A stretch of DNA of 64,000 nt, taken from positions 90,029 to 154,028 of the forward strand of contig NZ_WBVS01000006.1 of assembly GCF_009193305.1 (NCBI RefSeq), in the 5' to 3' direction. Below the pieces are notes generated by a model. The model was not told the origin of the DNA and ran no database searches. It saw only the letters and a list, made by a program, of their open reading frames with translations. Shown here in pieces: positions 54,161 through 63,948 of this stretch. Source of the DNA: Bifidobacterium cebidarum. Lineage in GTDB: Bacteria; Actinomycetota; Actinomycetes; Actinomycetales; Bifidobacteriaceae. The position numbers were made by a program, and so were the translations under genes. Each line of letters starts with the position of its first letter. The stretch's first letter is position 1.

Positions 54161-57124
54161 ATGAGTGACAACGAGAAGAGCACGCAAACTCAAGAGCCCA
54201 GCTTCCGCTATAACGCTGAACTGGCGCAGGATATCGAAAACAAGTGGCAGAAGATTTGGGATGAGCGCGGCACGTTCTGGGCCGCCAACGTCAACGGTGA
54301 TCTGAAGGACGGCAAGGGCCGCAACGCCGAAGGCCGCACCGCATACTTCGCCATGGATATGTTCCCCTACCCGTCCGGTAAGGGTCTGCATGTGGGGCAC
54401 CCGCTAGGCTACCTGGCCTCCGATGTGGTGAGCCGTTACCACCGCATGAAGGGCGAGAATGTGCTGCACGCCATGGGCTACGACGCCTTCGGCCTGCCTG
54501 CCGAGCAGTACGCCGTGCAGACCGGTCAGCACCCGCGCGTTACCACCGAGGCGAACATCGCCAACATGTCCCGCCAGCTGCACCGCATGGGCCTGAGCTT
54601 CGACAACCGTCGTACCTTCGCCACCATCGACCCCGGCTATGTGCGTTGGACCCAGTGGATCTTCTCGCGCATCTACGAATCCTGGTACGACGATGAAGCC
54701 ACCAACCCGTCCGGCACCAAGGGCTCCGCGCGTCCGATCAGCGAGCTCGTCGCCAAGTTCGAATCCGGAGAGAAGGCTATCCCCGGCCACGAATCCGATG
54801 GCAAGGCTTGGGGCGACCTCACTGAAGCCGAACAGCAGGATATCTTGAACGACTTCCGTCTGGCCTACATCTCCAAGTCCCCGGTCAACTGGTGCCCGGG
54901 TCTGGGCACCGTGCTCGCCAACGAGGAAGTTACCGCCGAAGGCAAGTCCGAGCGTGGCAACTTCCCGGTGTTCCAGCGTGAGCTGCGCCAGTGGTCCATG
55001 CGCATCACCAAGTACGGCCACCGACTGATTGAAGACCTCGACGGCATCAACTGGCCTGAAAAGGTCAAGCTCATGCAGCGCAACTGGATTGGCGAATCCC
55101 ATGGTGCGTCCGTGCATTTCGAGGTGCCCACCGCCGACGGCGTCAAGGACATGGAGATTTACACCACCCGTCCCGACACCCTGTTCGGTACCACGTTCGC
55201 CGTGGTCTCCCCGGAGCATGACCTGCTCCAGTACGTGCCCGCCGAATGGCCGGCCGATGTACCGGAGGACTGGAAGGGCGGCTACGCCACTCCGGCCGAA
55301 GGCATGAAGGCCTACCGCATCGCAGCCGAATCCAAGACCGCCAAGGATCGCGTGGACGAAGGCGGGGAAAAGACCGGCCTATTCACCGGTCTATACGCCA
55401 TCAACCCGATCACCGGTGTGAAGCTTCCGCTGTTCACCGCCGACTACGTGCTGATGGATTACGGCACCGGCGCCATCATGGCTGTGCCTGGCGGCGACCA
55501 GCGCGATTACGACTTCGCCACGAAGTTCGGTCTGCCGGTTATCTACACCGTGCAGCCGTTGCCGGAATCCGGCGACGATTTGTCCAACTACGAGGGCAAG
55601 GCCCCGTTCGTCTCCCATGACGGCATCGTCATCAACTCTTCCGTGGATGCCACCAAGGCCAAGGGCGACGCGCTGAGCCTCAACGGTCTGCGTGTGGATG
55701 ACGCCATCGCCAAGGTCAACGCCTGGCTCGAATCCGCAGGCGTCGGCAAGGGCACGGTGTCCTACCGTCTGCGCGACTGGCTGTTCTCCCGCCAGCGCTA
55801 TTGGGGTGAACCATTCCCGATTGTTTACGGTGAGGATGGCACCCCGCACCTGCTGCCGGATTCCGCATTGCCGATCAACCTGCCGGATGTGCCGGACTAT
55901 GAGCCGCGTACCTTCGACCCGATGGACGCCGAATCCAACCCTGAGGCTCCGCTGAGCCGCAACGAGGATTGGGTCAAGGTTGAGCTCGACTTGGGTGACG
56001 GTGTCAAGACCTACTACCGCGACACCAACACCATGCCGAACTGGGCCGGTTCCTGCTGGTACTACATGCGCTACATCGACCCGACCGACACCAAGCACAT
56101 GGTCGAAAAGGACGAGTTCGACTACTGGATGGGCCCCAACCACAACAAGTACTCCGGTGACGAAGGTGGCGTGGACCTGTACATCGGCGGTGTGGAGCAT
56201 GCCGTACTGCATCTGCTCTATTCCCGCTTCTGGCACAAGATCCTCTTCGACTTGGGCTACGTGGATTCCGCGGAACCGTTCCACAAGCTGTTCAACCAAG
56301 GTATGATCCAGGCCTACGCCTACACCGACGATCGCGGCCAGTACGTGCCGGCCGACGAGGTTGTGGAAGGCCCAGCCGACGCTTCCGGCGAGCCGACGTT
56401 CACCTGGAACGGCGAACACGCCAACCGTGAATTTGGCAAGATGGGCAAGAGTCTCAAGAACATCGTGACCCCGGACTTCATGTACGAGAACTACGGTGCC
56501 GACACCTTCCGCCTGTACGAGATGAGCATGGGCCCGCTGGACGAGTCCCGCCCATGGAACACGCGTAATGTGGTCGGCGGCATGCGATTCCTGCAGCGCC
56601 TGTGGCGTAACGTGATCGACGAGACCACCGGCGAAGCACATGTGTCCGAAGACACCCCGGATGAAAAGACTCTGAAGCTGCTCAACAACACGATTGCCGA
56701 AGTGACCGCGGAAATGGAAGGCATGCGCCCGAACACCGCCATCGCCAAGCTCATCGTGCTCAACAACCATCTGACGTCCCTGAAGTCCGTGCCGCGTGCG
56801 GCAGTTGAGCCGCTGATTCTGATGCTCGCCCCAATCGCCCCGCACATCTGCGAGGAAATGTGGAACAAGCTCGGCCACCCCGAGTCCCTGTCCGCCGAAC
56901 TGTGGCCGATCGCCGACGAACGCTACGTGGGCCACGACACCGTGACCGCCGTGGTGCAGATTAAGGGCAAGGTACGTGCCAAGCTTGAAGTGCCGGTGGA
57001 CATCGACCCGGCCGAACTGGAGAAGAAGGCTTTGGAAGCCGTTGCCGAGCGTCTTGGCGGCAAGGAGCCGCGCAAGGTGATTGTCAAGGCGCCGAAGATT
57101 GTTTCCATCGTGCCTGCCGAATAA
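54161..57124 (+). CDS. leuS: Leucyl-tRNA synthetase
   Basis: Class I synthetase charging tRNA-Leu, 987 aa. The HIGH motif appears as HVGH (residues 77-80) and the KMSKS motif as KMGKS (GKMGKSLKN). The large editing (CP1) domain between them is complete (TTRPDTLFGTTF and GTGAIMAVPGGDQRDYDFA). The C terminus ends in the usual helical anticodon and LeuS-C regions (VQIKGKVRAKLEVP). There is no Shine-Dalgarno site; TACCTT lies 8 nt before the ATG, so a leaderless start is possible. Confidence 0.97.
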   Translation: MSDNEKSTQTQEPSFRYNAELAQDIENKWQKIWDERGTFWAANVNGDLKDGKGRNAEGRTAYFAMDMFPYPSGKGLHVGHPLGYLASDVVSRYHRMKGENVLHAMGYDAFGLPAEQYAVQTGQHPRVTTEANIANMSRQLHRMGLSFDNRRTFATIDPGYVRWTQWIFSRIYESWYDDEATNPSGTKGSARPISELVAKFESGEKAIPGHESDGKAWGDLTEAEQQDILNDFRLAYISKSPVNWCPGLGTVLANEEVTAEGKSERGNFPVFQRELRQWSMRITKYGHRLIEDLDGINWPEKVKLMQRNWIGESHGASVHFEVPTADGVKDMEIYTTRPDTLFGTTFAVVSPEHDLLQYVPAEWPADVPEDWKGGYATPAEGMKAYRIAAESKTAKDRVDEGGEKTGLFTGLYAINPITGVKLPLFTADYVLMDYGTGAIMAVPGGDQRDYDFATKFGLPVIYTVQPLPESGDDLSNYEGKAPFVSHDGIVINSSVDATKAKGDALSLNGLRVDDAIAKVNAWLESAGVGKGTVSYRLRDWLFSRQRYWGEPFPIVYGEDGTPHLLPDSALPINLPDVPDYEPRTFDPMDAESNPEAPLSRNEDWVKVELDLGDGVKTYYRDTNTMPNWAGSCWYYMRYIDPTDTKHMVEKDEFDYWMGPNHNKYSGDEGGVDLYIGGVEHAVLHLLYSRFWHKILFDLGYVDSAEPFHKLFNQGMIQAYAYTDDRGQYVPADEVVEGPADASGEPTFTWNGEHANREFGKMGKSLKNIVTPDFMYENYGADTFRLYEMSMGPLDESRPWNTRNVVGGMRFLQRLWRNVIDETTGEAHVSEDTPDEKTLKLLNNTIAEVTAEMEGMRPNTAIAKLIVLNNHLTSLKSVPRAAVEPLILMLAPIAPHICEEMWNKLGHPESLSAELWPIADERYVGHDTVTAVVQIKGKVRAKLEVPVDIDPAELEKKALEAVAERLGGKEPRKVIVKAPKIVSIVPAE

Positions 57125-57186
57125 ACCGGATAGGGGAATGTGGATAACTCCGGAAGCTCGGACCACATACCTTGTTTCGGCTGGAC

Positions 57187-57227
57187 AAATGCCCATGAAT
57201 CCTTCAGCGTGGATTCATGGGCATTTT
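57187..57227 (+). terminator. leuS terminator
   Basis: Perfect 16-bp stem (AAATGCCCATGAATCC and complement) with an 8-nt loop, then TTTT. The ATG at 57217 that opens the longest comEA frame lies within it, which argues against that start. Confidence 0.9.
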
Positions 57228-57294
57228 CCGTACCGCACGTGCATCAACCTCCATGGCCGGCAGGCCACATGGGCTGGCCAGGCTGAGCGTATTC

Positions 57295-57984
57295 ATGCCC
57301 GAAGTCCGGAACGGCACTCAGAACCAGACTGGCGATGCGGTCAGCCTGCCGCCTCCGCCACCGGGGCATGACGCGATCGAGGCGCCAATTAACCGGTCAG
57401 AATCTCAGATCGAGACGGTTCGGCGTCCGAAGACACTATCCTCGCTGATTGGGGTACGGCCGACCGATAGCGGTATGGAAGCCAATCGCCCCAAGCGCAG
57501 AGACCACCCTCGACTGGCGTTGAACACCGGCCATACGCTGGTGGTCATATTGCTGTTGGTAGCGGTACTGGGATTGAGCTTTACCCTCATCGTGCAGCAA
57601 TCCATGAATCTTACGGCACTCAGTCAGGATGAACCTACTGAGTCATCAGCGACCATTGATCCGAGCGTACACGATAAGACCGCTGACAACACGAAGAACC
57701 CGTTGCCGCAATCCTCCGAAGGCTCATCATTGCAAGACGAACCACAGTCCGGCGATACGGCTGATACGAATCAGCCAACTGCACAGGATTCGCGCATCAA
57801 TATCAACACCGCATCTCAAGACGAGCTCCAAACCATTGCCGGCATCGGTCCGGTCACCGCACAGCGCATCATCGACCATCGCGAATCTATCGGCCGGTAT
57901 ACGTCAGTGGATCAGCTGCTGGATGTTACCGGTATCGGGACGAAGACACTGGAGAAAATCCGGGGGCAGGTGCGTGTCGAATGA
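57295..57984 (+). CDS. comEA: ComEA-like competence/DNA-binding protein
   Basis: Membrane-anchored DNA receptor. A cytoplasmic N terminus of about 80 residues is followed by one TM (TGHTLVVILLLVAVLGLSFTLIVQQ), an acidic Ser/Asp-rich linker and a C-terminal helix-hairpin-helix pair. The core of that pair is ININTASQDELQTIAGIGPVTAQRIIDHRESIGRYTSVDQLLDVTGIGTKTLEKIRGQV. The start is uncertain; 57295 is used because the earlier ATG lies inside the leuS terminator. The stop overlaps the comEC start by 4 bp. No type IV pilus genes are in the window. Confidence 0.87.
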   Translation: MPEVRNGTQNQTGDAVSLPPPPPGHDAIEAPINRSESQIETVRRPKTLSSLIGVRPTDSGMEANRPKRRDHPRLALNTGHTLVVILLLVAVLGLSFTLIVQQSMNLTALSQDEPTESSATIDPSVHDKTADNTKNPLPQSSEGSSLQDEPQSGDTADTNQPTAQDSRININTASQDELQTIAGIGPVTAQRIIDHRESIGRYTSVDQLLDVTGIGTKTLEKIRGQVRVE

Positions 57985-59678
57985 ACGTGGACTGGATGTT
58001 ACGGGAACAAGGAAGCAGAGATTGGCGTTTACTGCCGGTAGCCATCACGGTATGGTCCGCCAGCCTGGTTTCTCACCAGGTGTTTGCTCTATGGGCAGGT
58101 GGGAATCCGTCGGAAATCATCATTGCGATTATGTCGATTGCAGTGGCCATATCGCTGATCGCCGCGTATCTCATGATGCGCGGCAGACGATGGTGGGCCG
58201 GCTCGCTCACTGTGTGCTGCGTCGCCGCCAGTGTGGCCGGCATGGCGGCGGTCACGGCGGACACCGTGGCCTGGCTCGACCCGGTGTCGGTCCAATCCAG
58301 AGCGGCCAATCAATCTCCGATTCAGGCGGAAGGCACGGTCGTTGCACCGATACTGGTATCAGACCGGCGTTCATATGATTGCCAGGTTGATGTGCGGCTG
58401 GCATTCATCGTGACGTCTCGTGGTAAACAACGAACATTCGCCCGTGCTCGCGTATACGCGACCCGGGATGATTGCATCATCTTACGTAGGGGCGGCGTAT
58501 ACCGGTTACGTGGTGTACTCAAACAAGCGGAATACGGTCGCCTACCATTGTGGATACTGATTGAAAGGGATGCCGGATCAGTGCAGCAATCACTGACAGC
58601 ATTGCGCGCACCACCTTGGCATTGGCGAGTCATCTCGCATATGCAACAATCATTTTTCCGTGCGACCCAACAGCTATCCGATCAAGGGCGCGTGCTTGTG
58701 CCCGGATTGACGATGGGAGTGCTTGGCCAGGATTATTTCGACGCCGAGCCGGGAGATGGCCCGTCAGTCGACGATACCTATGCGAACATGATGGAGGAAC
58801 GTTTCCGCATATCCGGCATCATGCATCTCATGGCCGTATCGGGCGGACATTTTGTCTTGCTGGCCGCGTTAGTACGTCGCATATGTTTATGGATGCTTAT
58901 GGATCGACGGGTTTGCGCCATACTGATAGGCGGCGCATATGTGTGCCTGGCACTCGCCGTCTTTCCCGGAGATTCAGTTACCCGGGCACTCACCATGGGG
59001 CTTATGGGAACCGTGAGTTATGCGATAGGCCGCCGGCTACAAGCACTAAGCGCTCTATGCTGCACGGTTATCGGCTCGATTATCGTGATGCCGGGCATAT
59101 CGCAAAGCTACGGTTTTGCCTTATCTTCGGCGGCTGTGTTGGGCATCGTTCTCTGTGCGAATCATATTGAACGGTTATGCAGTTGCGTGATGCCGAGACT
59201 CTTGGCGCAGACCATCGCGATGACCATATCGGCACAGATGTTCACTCTGCCTATACAGATATTGATGGAACCGCAATTGCCATTGCTGTCAGTTCCGGCG
59301 AATCTGCTCGTGGCGCCATTCGTCTCACTGGCCACTATCGCTGGGTTGCTGTCATTAAGCTGCGCATGGTGCGTTCCGTGGCTGGCTGTGCAGTTGGCTC
59401 GGCTCGCTTCCATGGGCACCTTGATCATGGAGCGCGTCTGCATATGGACAAGCAGCTCGGATAGGGCCGCCGTACCATGGGCCGACGGCATCCTGGGAGC
59501 GATGCTTATGCTGCTCGTGGAAGCCTTAGTGATGATGGCGATTATGTTTTTCGCGCATTGGCTACGACGTGTGCGCGCCGAACCGGGTATGCCGGGTGAG
59601 CGTTTCGGCACATATGCAAGCCGCAAAGTGCGTATGGCATTGTGGTGGAAGGAAACACTCAACATGTTGTTGAGATGA
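57981..59678 (+). CDS. comEC: ComEC/Rec2 family DNA-uptake channel protein
   Basis: A 565-aa polytopic membrane protein coupled to comEA by ATGA. The N-terminal part has the DUF4131-like outer segment. The Competence domain follows with HLMAVSGGHFVLLAALV and the FPGDSVTRALTMGLMG segment, then further TM helices. The C-terminal metallo-beta-lactamase-like domain found in many ComEC proteins is absent: the protein ends after a basic tail. Without that domain a single-strand nuclease would have to be supplied elsewhere. DNA uptake is a role inferred from the family. Confidence 0.9.
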   Translation: MNVDWMLREQGSRDWRLLPVAITVWSASLVSHQVFALWAGGNPSEIIIAIMSIAVAISLIAAYLMMRGRRWWAGSLTVCCVAASVAGMAAVTADTVAWLDPVSVQSRAANQSPIQAEGTVVAPILVSDRRSYDCQVDVRLAFIVTSRGKQRTFARARVYATRDDCIILRRGGVYRLRGVLKQAEYGRLPLWILIERDAGSVQQSLTALRAPPWHWRVISHMQQSFFRATQQLSDQGRVLVPGLTMGVLGQDYFDAEPGDGPSVDDTYANMMEERFRISGIMHLMAVSGGHFVLLAALVRRICLWMLMDRRVCAILIGGAYVCLALAVFPGDSVTRALTMGLMGTVSYAIGRRLQALSALCCTVIGSIIVMPGISQSYGFALSSAAVLGIVLCANHIERLCSCVMPRLLAQTIAMTISAQMFTLPIQILMEPQLPLLSVPANLLVAPFVSLATIAGLLSLSCAWCVPWLAVQLARLASMGTLIMERVCIWTSSSDRAAVPWADGILGAMLMLLVEALVMMAIMFFAHWLRRVRAEPGMPGERFGTYASRKVRMALWWKETLNMLLR

Positions 59679-59710
59679 GCTTGTCCAACCTATGTGGAGA
59701 GATGGAGCCT

Positions 59711-60682
59711 ATGGCCAAATCATCAGCACACACACCGGTAACAGTGGTGCCCGGGGGAGATGCATACCTGAATGCGTCGCGAGTCAAGGAGCTCTGTGCC
59801 CAAGCGCTCAAAGCACGTCCTGACGCCGAGCTGATTGAGCTGGACGCCACCAATGCCGACCAATACGCATTCGACGAAGCGGTCAGCCCATCCCTGCTCT
59901 CTGATGTTTCCGTAGTGCGCATTGACAATCTGCAGAACGCGGATGAGAAATTCGCTGAAGCGCTGGTTTCCTACACCAAACAATCCGTAAAAGATCCAGC
60001 TTCCGCTAGCGTGGTGATCTGCCAGCATGAAGGTGGGGCAAAGGGCAAGCGTGTGCTCGATCAGCTGGTCAAAGCCGGAGCCCGCAAAGAGGATGTGCCG
60101 GATTTGAAGAAGCCGGACGCTCAGTTGAATTTTGTCTATAAGGAATTCGAGAGGCGCAAACGCAGAGTCGATCCTTCGGCCGCGCAGCAGTTGATTGCCG
60201 TGCTTGGAGGCAAAACCGGCGAACTGGCCGCCATGTGCGAGCAATTATGTTTCGACTTCGATGACAATCCTGTCGGATTGGAGCGTGTCAACCAGTATCT
60301 GACCGCCAATCCGCAAGTCACTGGTTTCGCCGTGGCGGATAAGGCCATGGAAGGGCGCACCGCACAAGCCATCGTCATGATGCGCTCCGCAGTGGAACAA
60401 GGCACCGACCCCATTGCGCTGATTGGCGCTTTGGCCATGAAGCTACGCACTTTGGCCAAAGCCGCGGCCGTCAAGTCCGGAACCATCTCCCAGGCGGAGG
60501 CCAAAACCAATCCATGGGTGTTGCGCAACGCCACCAAGCAGCTTGGCGGCTGGACTTCCGCAGGGCTATCCCACTGCATTCGTATGCTCGCATGGGCGGA
60601 TGAACAGAGCAAGACCAACGGCGGTGACCCGTTGTACGCTTTGGAACGCTGCATTGAAGACATCAGCCATAAAGGACGATAG
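59711..60682 (+). CDS. holA: DNA polymerase III delta subunit
   Basis: A 323-aa clamp-loader subunit that opens the beta clamp. The N-terminal RecA-like domain begins VTVVPGGDAYLNASRVKELCAQAL, followed by SDVSVVRIDNLQNADEKFAEAL. The middle FVYKEFERRKRRVDPSAAQQLIAVLGGKTGELAAMCEQL and the C-terminal helices fit HolA. The start MAKSSAHTP is preferred because GGAGAG lies 9 nt upstream. It overlaps nothing and is followed 4 bp later by tsaE. Confidence 0.9.
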   Translation: MAKSSAHTPVTVVPGGDAYLNASRVKELCAQALKARPDAELIELDATNADQYAFDEAVSPSLLSDVSVVRIDNLQNADEKFAEALVSYTKQSVKDPASASVVICQHEGGAKGKRVLDQLVKAGARKEDVPDLKKPDAQLNFVYKEFERRKRRVDPSAAQQLIAVLGGKTGELAAMCEQLCFDFDDNPVGLERVNQYLTANPQVTGFAVADKAMEGRTAQAIVMMRSAVEQGTDPIALIGALAMKLRTLAKAAAVKSGTISQAEAKTNPWVLRNATKQLGGWTSAGLSHCIRMLAWADEQSKTNGGDPLYALERCIEDISHKGR

Positions 60683-60686
60683 GAAC

Positions 60687-61244
60687 ATGAACAAGCAGGT
60701 TATTGAAGCTCCCACTGGCGAAGCCATGCAGGAGCTCGGCAGGCGTGTTGCCGCGCAGGTGCAAGGCGGTGACGTGCTGCTGTTGTCCGGACCTCTTGGA
60801 GCCGGTAAAACCACGTTCGCCCAAGGATTCGGCGCGGGATTGGGCATCACCGAACCTATCGTGTCGCCTACGTTCACCATTGCCCGAGAACTGAATGGAC
60901 GATTCGTTAATGGGCGGCCGGCGCATCTCATCCATGTGGATGCCTACCGTTTGGGCGGTTCCTCCTATGCTCCCGGGCAGGATGCCATTGGTCGGCTTCT
61001 GGATGAATTGGAATCGCTGGGATTGGATGAGGAGCTCGAAGACCCCGGTGAAAACACAGTGATTCTTATGGAATGGGGCGAGCAGATGGCCACCGCATTG
61101 GCCAGTGAACGCCTCGAAATTCATATCGAACGACCGCTGGAACATGCGCACGGTGATGGTTCCGCAGCGGAACTTACCAGCAATGGCACCCGTACCGTCA
61201 CACTCGTGCCGGTCGGCGCACGTTGGGACGACTTCCATCTGTAA
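60687..61244 (+). CDS. tsaE: tRNA t6A biosynthesis ATPase TsaE
   Basis: A 185-aa P-loop ATPase that works with TsaB and TsaD to make N6-threonylcarbamoyl-adenosine at position 37 of ANN-decoding tRNAs. The Walker A motif is GPLGAGKTT (residues 35-43), followed by VSPTFTIARE (switch) and HVDAYRLGG. The conserved WGEQM segment is present. The segment PGQDAIGRLLDELESLGLDEELEDPG is longer than in many TsaE. AGGA is 2 nt before the start and the gene follows holA by 4 bp. Confidence 0.94.
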   Translation: MNKQVIEAPTGEAMQELGRRVAAQVQGGDVLLLSGPLGAGKTTFAQGFGAGLGITEPIVSPTFTIARELNGRFVNGRPAHLIHVDAYRLGGSSYAPGQDAIGRLLDELESLGLDEELEDPGENTVILMEWGEQMATALASERLEIHIERPLEHAHGDGSAAELTSNGTRTVTLVPVGARWDDFHL

Positions 61245-61357
61245 TCGCATACCATATGCGGCATGGGTTGTACGTGCATCACCTGCGCCCATAGGCTCCT
61301 CGATGTACACTCTCTAGAGGTTTCATACTGAAAAGTTCAACGTTACGAGGAGCATAC

Positions 61358-62167
61358 ATGGGTTGCACGCTGGTGATTGACACGTCATTCGGCTCAACGG
61401 TAGGTGTTGTGGGTCATGAACCCATCGTTGAGACGGACTCGCGTACCCATGTGGAAAAACTCCAGGTCAACATCGCGCGGGCGGTGAACGAGGCGGGATA
61501 TCAGCCATCGGATATCAGCACCATCGTGGTAGGTGTGGGACCTGCGCCCTTCACCGGTCTTCGTGCGGGTATCGTGGCCGCAAAAGCGTTGGCATTCGCC
61601 ACAGGGGCCACATTGCTTGGCCAGAATGTGCTGGAGCCACAGGCGCAGTGGAATCTTATTCGCCGTGGCAGAGCCGGCACGTTCGGCGATCCGCATGACC
61701 GCCATGTACTGACGCTGGCGGTCAATGATGCGCGCCGCAAGCAACTGTATTTTGAACTGTGCGACACGCCTCTGGCCGGCAATGAGTCCGATGCCCCCAC
61801 GCTTCCCAAGCCGCTGATCGCCATGGATATCGATTACCCTGAATCCATTGTGGAACGCGTCAACCAGGCCGTTCGGGAATATCAACAGACCGTCATGGGG
61901 CAGGTCATCGTCGATGTGATCGGCCACGGTGCCCATAAGTATGCTTCCGTTTTGGAGCGGATCGCATATGTAGGCGACGTCGAAGAATCCTCCGTGCTGG
62001 ATCAGGGCGAGCAGGGACTCAGCGTGTTTGCGTTGGAAGCACAGCTGAATGCTGCGCAGAATCCTGATGCTCCAGTCGACCCATTGTATTTACGTCGCCC
62101 GGACGCTGAAATTCCAGCTCCACTCAAGCATGTGCTTGGTCATGAAGGCGCGGAGCGTACGGCCTGA
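61358..62167 (+). CDS. tsaB: tRNA t6A biosynthesis protein TsaB
   Basis: A 269-aa actin-like-fold protein that scaffolds TsaD. The N terminus MGCTLVIDTSFGSTVGVV and GVGPAPFTGLRAGIVAAKALAFATG are typical. GAGGAG lies before the ATG. The last base of the stop is the first of the rimI ATG. A central variable loop (about residues 100-150) is longer than in E. coli TsaB. Confidence 0.93.
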   Translation: MGCTLVIDTSFGSTVGVVGHEPIVETDSRTHVEKLQVNIARAVNEAGYQPSDISTIVVGVGPAPFTGLRAGIVAAKALAFATGATLLGQNVLEPQAQWNLIRRGRAGTFGDPHDRHVLTLAVNDARRKQLYFELCDTPLAGNESDAPTLPKPLIAMDIDYPESIVERVNQAVREYQQTVMGQVIVDVIGHGAHKYASVLERIAYVGDVEESSVLDQGEQGLSVFALEAQLNAAQNPDAPVDPLYLRRPDAEIPAPLKHVLGHEGAERTA

Positions 62168-62703
62168 TGCTACTTGATGCGAATGAATTGGGCGTGGAGA
62201 ACGCCATTGCCGCTATGCGGGGCCTGGAAGTGGAATTATTCGGCAACCATGCATGGAGCGAAGCTTCTGTACGCCAGGAAATAGAAGGAACAGGGCGTAC
62301 CTACATCTTCGATACGGATGGCCATGCCCATACGGTCCGAGGATTCGCCGGCTACTGGTACGACGGCGAGGATGCAGAAATCATGGATGTAGGCGTCGGC
62401 AAAGCATATCAGCGCCAAGGCATCGCCCGCGCTCTGATGCGACAGCTCATCACGCGGGCGCGCCAGCAGGGCGCGCGTCGCATGCTGCTCGAAGTAAGCG
62501 TCATCAATGAACCGGCTATCGCCCTTTATAAAGGCCTCGGGTTCGAACGCATAGGGTTGCGCAAACGTTACTACCAGCCTGAAGGCATCGATGCGTATGT
62601 CATGGCGTTGGATCTTAAGCCACGCATCATCGGCTTCCAAAGCTCAGGCGGCACCACAACAGACGACAACGAACAGACAGAACAGAACGGCAAGGAATCA
62701 TGA
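62167..62703 (+). CDS. rimI: Ribosomal-protein-alanine N-acetyltransferase (GNAT)
   Basis: A 178-aa GNAT acetyltransferase. The acetyl-CoA motif A is VGKAYQRQGIARALMRQLITRARQQGARRMLLEVSVINEPAIALYKGLGFERIGLRKRYYQPEGIDAYVMAL, the RimI signature with VxxxN-xxAxxLYxxxGF and RKxYY. The tail of about 27 residues is hydrophilic. It lies between tsaB and tsaD with 1-bp and 4-bp overlaps, the conserved order of this operon. Confidence 0.93.
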   Translation: MLLDANELGVENAIAAMRGLEVELFGNHAWSEASVRQEIEGTGRTYIFDTDGHAHTVRGFAGYWYDGEDAEIMDVGVGKAYQRQGIARALMRQLITRARQQGARRMLLEVSVINEPAIALYKGLGFERIGLRKRYYQPEGIDAYVMALDLKPRIIGFQSSGGTTTDDNEQTEQNGKES

Positions 62704-63743
62704 GCGAACCAATCGTACTGGGCATCGAATCCACCTGTGATGAAACCGCGGCGGCCATCGTGCAGGGCCGTACACTGCTCTCCAACGTCGTGGCCTCCTC
62801 GATGGAGGAACACGCACGCTATGGCGGTGTGATTCCAGAAATCGCATCCCGCGCACATGCGGAAGCCTTTGTGCCATGTGTGTCCAAAGCACTTGCTGAT
62901 GCAAACATGACCTTGGCCGATGTGGATGCCATCGCCGTTTCCGCAGGCCCTGGTCTTGCCGGCTGCCTTGCCGTAGGTGTTTCCGGAGCCAAAGCGCTGG
63001 CTTGGGCGGCGAATAAGCCGATTTATGGCATCAATCACGTGATTGGGCATATCGCGGTGACCCAATTACAGTTCGGTGCGTTTCCGCCGGATACGCTGGC
63101 GCTGATTGTGTCTGGCGGGCATACTTCACTGCTGCATGTGGAGGATATGCCGCGCAAGATCGACGTGGTGGGCACCACATTGGATGATGCGGCAGGGGAG
63201 TGCTTCGACAAGGTTGCTCGCCTGCTGGGCTTCCCCTACCCGGGCGGCCCCCATATCGACCACCATGCGCAGAATGGTGACCCGCATGCCATCAAGGTTC
63301 CTATGGGATTGACCCAAGGCAAAGCCGGCGCCGCACATCCATATGATTTCAGCTTCTCCGGTGTCAAGACCGCTGTAGCCCGTTGGGTTGAAGGCGAGCA
63401 GGCGGCTGGCCATGAGATTCCGGTGGATGACGTGTGCGCATCCCTGGCTGATTCAGTGGCCACCGTGCTGGCCCGCAAGGCCATGAAGGGCTGCGAACAG
63501 TATGATTCCAAGACGCTGATCGTGGGCGGCGGCTTTTCCGCGAATTCACAGCTGCGAACCAAACTGCTCGAATACGGCGAGAAGTGCGGGGTTGAGGTTC
63601 GTATTCCGCGAATCAAGCTATGCACCGATAACGGTGCTATGGTCGCCATGCTTGGCGTGAATCTGGTCGAAGCCGGTGTAGCTCCCAGCGCTCCGGATTT
63701 CCCGATCGATTCCGCCATGCCGTTGACCAAAGTTTCCATGTGA
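62700..63743 (+). CDS. tsaD: tRNA threonylcarbamoyladenosine synthase TsaD
   Basis: A 347-aa metal-dependent catalytic subunit transferring threonylcarbamoyl to tRNA A37. ESTCDETAAAIV at the N terminus, the metal ligands in INHVIGHIAV (HxxxH) and the conserved Asp in IKLCTDNGAMVAML are all present. VSGGHTSLLHV is the ATP-binding loop. The start overlaps rimI by 4 bp (ATGA). It is the last protein gene before the tRNA. Confidence 0.96.
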   Translation: MSEPIVLGIESTCDETAAAIVQGRTLLSNVVASSMEEHARYGGVIPEIASRAHAEAFVPCVSKALADANMTLADVDAIAVSAGPGLAGCLAVGVSGAKALAWAANKPIYGINHVIGHIAVTQLQFGAFPPDTLALIVSGGHTSLLHVEDMPRKIDVVGTTLDDAAGECFDKVARLLGFPYPGGPHIDHHAQNGDPHAIKVPMGLTQGKAGAAHPYDFSFSGVKTAVARWVEGEQAAGHEIPVDDVCASLADSVATVLARKAMKGCEQYDSKTLIVGGGFSANSQLRTKLLEYGEKCGVEVRIPRIKLCTDNGAMVAMLGVNLVEAGVAPSAPDFPIDSAMPLTKVSM

Positions 63744-63805
63744 GGCATGGTCTGGTGCATGCGAAATGCTTGGAAAATGGCGCGACATGCCTACATGCAT
63801 GTAAT

Positions 63806-63833
63806 TTGCATTTTCGTGAAGGGCATGTAAGAT
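63806..63833 (+). promoter_or_regulatory. Promoter of tRNA-Asn
   Basis: TTGCAT (63806-63811), 16-bp spacer, TAAGAT (63828-63833), 42 bp before the tRNA 5' end. Confidence 0.6.
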
Positions 63834-63875
63834 ATGTGACTTGTGCGCAAGAGAAATCTTGAACACAACAGCCAT

Positions 63876-63948
<73 letters not shown>

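Noticed and set aside
55391..57196. 601-codon open frame on the minus strand
   Set aside because: Antisense shadow of leuS with no recognisable protein features.
57217..57294. Longer comEA with a start at 57217
   Set aside because: The ATG lies inside the 3' arm of the leuS terminator, and the added residues are not protein-like.
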